From Chrysaora quinquecirrha (taxonomy: Eukaryota; Cnidaria; Scyphozoa; Semaeostomeae; Pelagiidae), in the NCBI GenBank assembly GCA_014526335.1, contig JACTAT010000246.1:161001-225000 (forward strand): DNA of 64,000 bases, given 5' to 3'. Positions 58,110-64,000 of this stretch are shown piece after piece (positions within the stretch are counted from its first letter, which is position 1; each line of letters begins with the position of its first letter). The notes beneath the pieces are model-generated. The model was not told where the DNA came from. It did no database searches and worked only from the letters and a program-made list of their open reading frames with translations. The position numbers were made by a program, and so were the translations under genes.

Positions 58110-58580
58110 TAAGGGGGAATCTGACCCAAATCATGCGATGTGCAGTGTGAGGCAGTGACTCAAACAACTCAGTGGTCAAGTCACGCTGTCAAACATGGAG
58201 AAAATCTCCTACTGATAACAATAAGATTCACCTATGGAGGAGAGTCAGTCGATTGTTCAAGCAGGCACCAATGATGCACATCAAAGACCAGTTCACCCCA
58301 CTCACCCCAGAGATGACAGCAGCCTTCAAAATTTGAAGGGGCGATAGCTCATCTACCCCATGGGAAGTAGGGGCTTAAAAATTTCAACCTAGGAACCTTT
58401 GAAGGCCTGGGAGGAGAAGCTAGAACAAAATTTTTGCTATTCTAGTATATAGAGATTAGCTCTTTCCCGTCTCTGACCACTACATTGTGACAATCCCCAC
58501 CTCACAAGAACCTCCCCCTTGTAAGGTCTGTGCTTTTAAGCAATTGAGAAGTCATTTTGTTGCCCTGACTGGCATTCTTG
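58110..58580 (-). repeat. tRNA-like dispersed repeat, duplicate of copy 3
   Basis: Second copy of 43060-43520 in the segmental duplication; differs by a few homopolymer changes. Confidence 0.5.
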
Positions 58581-59358
58581 TATGCAGATGTAACCTCTAA
58601 TAAAAGTTCCTTTGTTCTAGTCTGGTACTTTCCCTTCTTCTTAGTTCTTTTTGCAAGTTAAGTTCCTGTTCCTTGTTGCTAGTCCAGGGTCTTTAAGCCA
58701 AGATAGTGGGTCTTTTTCCTGTTCCTCGTCCAAGTTCCCTCTCAAAGGTCCAAGGTCCTGTTCCCCAGCCGCACTGAAGGTCCTGTTCTTTGGCCTTGGT
58801 CCAGGATCCTTAAGCCATGACTATAAGTCCTCTTCCTGTTAACTGTCCAGGTTCCCTGTCCAGTCCTGACATTTGCAACATCTGTTTCAAAACTACTAAA
58901 TTACATTCGTTTCTAATTACTAAAGATAAATTACATAACAAAAGATCAAAACTAATGTCAAAATGTCACCACGAAAACAAATACTATCTAATGAAGCACA
59001 AGAGTAATGTCACTTTAAAATTTTGTTTATAAGCTATTTAAGTACTGCATATATTTCAGTTGCCTGAAGATCGCATAAGCATGAAACTCTGAGTAGCAAC
59101 ATAAGTAAAACTTAAATTTTTGGTTTTTAATCTAGAATTAATCTAAGTATCAATATATGAATATTTTCATAGCAGAAAAATCTGAAGGGTTTTTCAAATT
59201 TCCTTGAGGTTTATTTTAACAACAATTAGTGGATGGGACTGCAGGTTGATGTTTTAACTCCATCTCTTTTTTCCGCATTGAGTTAAAGTTCCACCACTAA
59301 TGTTCTGCCTAACATCCTGGTAAAAAAAGAACAACAAGTATCATGCTCAACAATTTAC

Positions 59359-59441
59359 CTCATCTGTTTCAAGTGCCTGAGCTCTCTCATCAGGTGTCAT
59401 AGATTTAGTTGCCTCTAAGAATGATCTTAAAAAGCCTTTTC
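59359..59441 (-). pseudogene. UCHL3: Duplicate UCHL3 exon 5
   Basis: Same 83 bp as 44306-44388 with intact splice sites and one change visible near the acceptor (Gln codon CAA to AAA, Lys). Confidence 0.85.
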
Positions 59442-59781
59442 CTAGAAAGAAGAATTAGTTGTTAGTCTTGCTCCAATCGTGCTGTAAGCTAATTAAACAT
59501 AACTAATCCACATAGTAAGAGTTTTAGAGATCATTCTATCAGACTACATGAAATCTTTGCAAAAAGCCAGCAAAATCTTCAGGATAATTTAATATGTCTT
59601 ACAATTCTTGTGAAAGAATGTGCAGAGAAACAAATTAGAGACACTCACAGCATAAACATTTGATTACCTATCTGAAGTTTGGGCCACTTTTGAACCAAAC
59701 TCGATGATGAACACCAATTAATATCAAAAATTGATAAACATCAGTGCACATTAATTGAACCCCAATGATGGTCAATGCAGA

Positions 59782-60694
59782 CCTAACGGACCTTGCGGAC
59801 TTTTCGTAAGCTTTTTTCAAATTCCGCGTTTTTTACTTTTGCATAAGGGAAAAGTGAAACCTGCGGACTTCAGGGACATTTCAAAACATACGCACAATTT
59901 ATTTTAATGTTACAGCTTGCTGTTGAAAAAACCCTATTTATCACCAACGTTTGGAATGAATGTTTATAAATGTTTTGATCTAAATTCCGGCCCGTGTTTT
60001 TCACTTTAACAAAAGAGAAGTGAAAACGGCGGACTTCGCCGACTTTTCATCAAAATTGGCAAGAAATTTCGTTTCACACATAACTGAAATTTAACTAAGA
60101 TTTTCTTCCATTTCTTTGCGATATTTAGCTTACACAAACTCTAATCTCTCCTGTCAGCTCGTGTTGCTTGAGACTTTTCGTTTCAATGCGTGTTATCATA
60201 TAATTTCAATTGATCTATAGTACCTCTCTGGTATTACTCTTACAATTTTTCCCAACTTTGAAAACTCCGCGAAGTCCGCGGTTTTCACTTTCCCCTTTTG
60301 AAAAAGTGAAAAACGCGGACCTTGAAAATCGTGGACTTTTCTCCATTTACTGGTAGGTGCTTCTCCATTTCTCACTTAGATTACTGGCAGAGTAATTGAT
60401 GCGTTGCTGAAAAATAACTTGCGTTTGGCCCAGTGACATTAATTTTTAAACAACTGGCCTCAATAAGGAAGTTGGAATGGCGAAAAAAAATTTAAAAAAA
60501 TCTTAAGAATTTAGATCAAAACATTTATAAACAATTCATTCCAAACGTTGGTGTTAGCTAGGGTTTATTCAACAGAAAGCTGCAACATTAAGATAACGTT
60601 TCGTGAAAGTTTTGAAAATTCCCCGAAGTCCACAGAGTTCACTCTTCCTTTATGCAAAAGTTAAAAACGCGGACTTTGAAAAGCGCGGACTTAC
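59782..60694. mobile_element. Long-TIR element (CGGACTT family), uninterrupted copy
   Basis: Duplicate of 44734-48122 without the palindromic insertion. It shows the empty target TTAATGTTA at 59904-59912. Confidence 0.65.
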
Positions 60695-60925
60695 GGCTTG
60701 AGTTCACTAGTGTTCCGTTGCATTCACTGGCGTTCATAGGTTTTTATTTAGGTTCATAAACACTCATTGGTGTTCTGGCAATTCAGCGTTCTATGGGTTA
60801 TCATCAAAAATCCTTTGCATTTAATTGGTGTTCACAGGTTTTCATTGGTGTCTGCAAATGTTCATAAATGTGCATCAGTGTTTATCAAGTGTTCATCAGG
60901 GTTCCAATGGTGTTCTACAGAATTC

Positions 60926-61394
60926 CCGGGGGGGATACTTCAATGTGTCCATGATTAGACGTGAATCTGGACTTTGACAAAAGGACCCATTTGTATGATA
61001 GGATTTTCAAGGATTTCTGACCCATTTGCATGAAAATCGGGAAATTTCAAGCCCTTGTGTATGAATTTGGTTGATTTTAAAACCCTTTTACAGTGCTAGA
61101 ATTCACGAAAAGTCTCGCAAAATCGAATCTGACGGCGATTTTTGCAATCAATGTGACTGAGCTCTGTTGTTGCTGTTAATTCATCGTTTTAAAAGCAAAA
61201 AACAAAGTAGAAAGGTTGTCAGCCACTTTGCGGTAAATCATAATGGGACCTATTGGTAAGAAAATCCTAAAATACCAACCCATCAACCAGAATCTAGCAG
61301 AATATCAGACCCATGTGTAGAGAATTTCAGTCGAAAAAACCCATCCATATGAGCGGAACGTCAAGTATGTCTACATATTGAAGTACCCCCCAGG
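60926..61394. mobile_element. CCGGGGGGGATACTTC MITE, duplicate
   Basis: Same insertion and ACAGAATTC TSD as 48352-48825; the terminal C run is 6 instead of 13. Confidence 0.85.
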
Positions 61395-61586
61395 ACAGAA
61401 TTCATCAAATTGATGAATAAATGAGCAACACGGAATAATAACCTCAACTTATATTGAATATAAGTTTGAATATAAGTTGAGTTTATTATTTCGTGTTTCT
61501 CCTATGTGTTCCCATTGTGTTTAAAAAAATGTAGCAGCATTGTTTTCTTTTAAATCATAAGAAGAAAAACAAAATGCAACATCTAC

Positions 61587-61692
61587 CTAACTGCATCTGA
61601 TCTTCATTATTCGCCAAAGCATGTATAATACCAACAGTTCCACAAGCGTTGCCAACTGTTTGTTTCATAAAGTATAAATTATTGCTCAATTC
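61587..61692 (-). pseudogene. UCHL3: Duplicate UCHL3 exon 4 (catalytic Cys)
   Basis: 106 bp identical by eye to 49018-49123 with both splice sites. Because exon 3 and a usable exon 2 are missing from this copy, it is unlikely to contribute to an active enzyme. Confidence 0.85.
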
Positions 61693-62281
61693 CTTGAAAT
61701 AACGAAAAATGCAACTGTAGCATATAAATTTTTAGACTAATTCTAAAACAGGAGCAAGAGCTTGCTAAAAATAAAACAGAAGGTATACCCAATATGTTAC
61801 TCAAATTTAGAGCAGTAAATAAATATCTAACCAAAATCTTGCTGAATAAGAAAGATGCCATAATTTATAGAAGTTAAACCCACCTGAACTAAGCTGAACC
61901 CACCTGAACCCTCCTGAACCAAGCAGTCTAATTTGCTGAACCCATCTGCTCTCACCTTAGAGCAGTGAAATAGTTTATGGGCTTTAAAAAAGATTACCAG
62001 AATACACACTTAGTCTCTGGAGTCATGATCAAGATATTCGTTTTTAGTAGTAACTTTTTGTGCTTTTTTGAAAAAATAGTAAAGTTAACACACAAAAAAC
62101 TGTGCTCTTTACGAATCACAAGTAGCTTATAGCCGAATGCTGACAATCCTAGAAACATGCAACTTTTCTCTTTAACTTCAGCAATATATCAAAAGTAAAA
62201 TAAAGGTCAGTGACATAGCTACCGCAGATTGTTTTCAAAAACTAGTTGGGGGAGAAGTTGAACAGCGACAGTATAAATCTG

Positions 62282-62490
62282 TTTCGCATTTCTTGACATC
62301 TTTCAACGCGAATTCGGGAGCTTTCGTCACAGACAAAAACTCGCATATTTTTAAACATTTCTTGCCGCCCTTTTTGCTCTGAGGGTAGTTTCTCTATTCT
62401 TGACAGCGCTACTAGCAGCTTTGGTCTTAAGATCAAGGAAGCTCTGCATATCTCTTGGGTCAAACCTACGCTTAACAAACAACATTATCA
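62282..62490 (+). pseudogene. PLE GIY-YIG C-terminal fragment, copy 2
   Basis: Duplicate of 49715-49930 with a few substitutions. Confidence 0.65.
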
Positions 62491-62684
62491 TTACAAATTG
62501 AATCTTTCTTTTAAAATACTTTTATTCTATTTCATTCGTTATTATTTACTTATTCCCATTTGTATGTTTTATTTATCTTAAATGTTATCGATTTGATTAT
62601 TTACCTCACGTGTGTTATTAAGTTATGTAATATTTCATAGCGCTATTTAATCCTTGTAGTTTCTTGATCAGCTTATTATAATTT

Positions 62685-62731
62685 TTGCAACTGAAGATGA
62701 ACATAGAATGTTCGAAACATGTTTTACCGCT
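62685..62731 (+). ncRNA. Hammerhead ribozyme core, copy 4
   Basis: Identical core to copy 3: CTGAAGA (62691-62697), GAACAT / AGA / ATGTTC, GAAA, ACATGT. Confidence 0.65.
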
Positions 62732-63451
62732 TAAAAGTTGTCTTTTGTCTTTTGAAATTTCTAACTTATGTATTGAATGCTCGAAAATTGGAAAAAATTT
62801 TTTTGCTTACACTTTTTTTGTTGTTTTGTTGTTATGCCTTATTTTTTATTTCGATGAAAAAAAAAACCTGTTCCCCTGAGGCAGTCAAAACTCTGTAAGT
62901 ATGCCCAATAAATTCTAGACAACCCTGTAAACCAGCGCGAAGTAAGTTGTGTTTTTTTTGAAAGCTTATTTCAATTTGATTGTCCTAAGGTAAGAGCAGG
63001 TGGGTCCAGAGGTTTTGACCACTGGGTTCAGATGGGTTCAGCTGGGTTTGGGTGGATTTAACTTTTATGAATTATGGGGCTGTCTGCTCTTGTCTATGTT
63101 GAATTTCAAGCTTAAGTCTTTGCTGTTCATCACTGAAGAAACTCAGAATCCTTTATAGTTAGACAGTGGATAATTAACGGACACTAAATGGGCATCTCAT
63201 AACAAGGGACAAATAATTGGTCCCTAAGGTCATTTCCTTACAAGAACAAACTTCCATACAGTGGTCTCACAGGTCTCTGCAATAAGGAGGTTCTATTAGA
63301 TGTCTTATTATCACCACAAAGGTTCTTAAACGGTTCTTTGCTTGAATCTCAATGAATAATATATTGGCAGCCCTTAACGCTTTTACGAAAAATAAAAGTA
63401 AATCCTAAAATCCTAGATTTTTACAGAATTCAAAAGTAGACAGAAAATTAC

Positions 63452-63579
63452 CTTTTCACTAATGGGAAAGAGAAGCAGAAGAGCACAACATGGTTGTGGT
63501 ACCATGCAAAGAAGCTCTGGATCTAGCCCAAAACATCATAGAATTGCCACTTTGCTCCAGCACCAAGTGATAGCAGGAA
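63452..63579 (-). pseudogene. UCHL3: Duplicate UCHL3 exon 2, frameshifted
   Basis: 128 bp versus 129 bp in 51255-51383: an A5 run (plus strand, about 63530) is A4 here, shifting the frame in the YDVFGLD region. The natural acceptor is gone because a deletion joins the exon edge to sequence equivalent to 51897. The donor is intact. Confidence 0.85.
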
Positions 63580-64000
63580 ACTTGGAAAATTGTAGAGAAT
63601 TTTTAACAAAGAAGAAAGCTTTCCCAGTTTTCCTAGTAAGCTGGGAATCATCGCAAAGTCGAGAAAGCACAGCAATACCCAGCTTTTCTGGGAAAGCTGG
63701 GGTGTTAGTGGCCTGGGCTAGAGTATCTCTTGAGCTAATTTGGCGCGAAATCTAAACTGGTTGATGGCGTGGATCAAGTGTCAGGCAGGCTGTGATTCTC
63801 TTTTTGGTCTAGAGGTAAGTAAACCTATTTTTTATCTCTCTGTTGATCTTTCTTTATTCTACTTTTATATAATCTTTGAAAAGCTTTTCCTCGACTCTTG
63901 TTTGTATATTTAGACTTAAAAAACGAGGCTTTTCTTGCATGCCTAGGCCCACCTTTTTCTGTTGGGCAATTACAAACTTAGGCTAGAAGAAACTCTCCCG

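Larger units (their letters stand above)
61858..63077. mobile_element. TIR element carrying PLE sequence, duplicate
   Basis: Duplicate of 49291-50509. The left TSD GAAAGATG remains; on the right a deletion begins directly after the TIR. Confidence 0.8.
54668..64000. repeat. Segmental duplication, second copy of about 38.7-52.3 kb
   Basis: From TTTGGGTTGCTGATTTTGAA at about 54664 to the window end, the sequence follows 38725 onward in the same order. Missing in this copy: about 40746-40886, parts of the right minisatellite arm, the palindrome 44860-47329, 50511-50881 and 51384-51896. The remainder is almost identical. Confidence 0.9.

Noticed and set aside
63462..63755. 97-codon plus-strand frame
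   Set aside because: Antisense to the duplicate UCHL3 exon 2 and to repeat sequence of the CCCGTACC element.

Overview
The window is an AT-rich, intron-rich eukaryotic (metazoan) sequence. Two conserved animal genes can be rebuilt exon by exon, both on the minus strand: WDR82 (left, 269-9057) and the ubiquitin C-terminal hydrolase UCHL3 (26328-54165). The rest is dense in BEL/Pao, Penelope-like, LINE, PIF/Harbinger, hAT and TTAA-type elements. That mix suggests a cnidarian such as a stony coral or sea anemone, but the species cannot be fixed from the sequence. There is no bacterial-style operon, CRISPR array or phage.

Layout. 1-9.2 kb: WDR82. Six coding exons have consistent splice phases, about 76 internal residues are missing, and the introns carry MITEs and a probable solo LTR. 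9.2-15.4 kb: a large inverted-repeat element starting about 150 bp upstream of the WDR82 start codon. 16.2-25.0 kb: a PIF/Harbinger-like shell with long TIRs and a transposase N-terminal fragment. Inside it lie a 1.2 kb TIR element, a 5'-truncated LINE reverse transcriptase and a decayed BEL/Pao element; the LINE landed inside the BEL integrase and made a chimeric reading frame. 25.0-54.2 kb: UCHL3, whose 16 kb intron holds Penelope-like (PLE) pieces with hammerhead ribozyme cores, tRNA-like repeats, a hAT element with its 8 bp TSD, and a 7.3 kb TTAA-flanked element whose arms are minisatellites. 54.7-64.0 kb: a second, partly deleted copy of roughly 38.7-52.3 kb, with duplicate UCHL3 exons 2, 4 and 5 but no exon 3.

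UCHL3 keeps all four catalytic residues (Gln and Cys in exon 4, His in exon 7, Asp across the exon 7/8 junction) and uses a 12-nt microexon. Its first coding exon was not found. The downstream duplicate has lost exon 3, the exon 2 acceptor and the exon 2 frame, so it probably makes no functional enzyme.

The most interesting unannotated signals are four hammerhead ribozyme cores of PLE type with compensatory changes in stem II (two in a 1.2 kb TIR element with perfect 8 bp TSDs), a 2.5 kb palindromic TIR element with its 9 bp target sequence at both ends and in the middle plus an empty site in the duplicate, and the TTAA element with tandem-repeat arms. Many differences between the near-identical duplicates are homopolymer lengths, so assembly error must be considered before reading biology into small indels.
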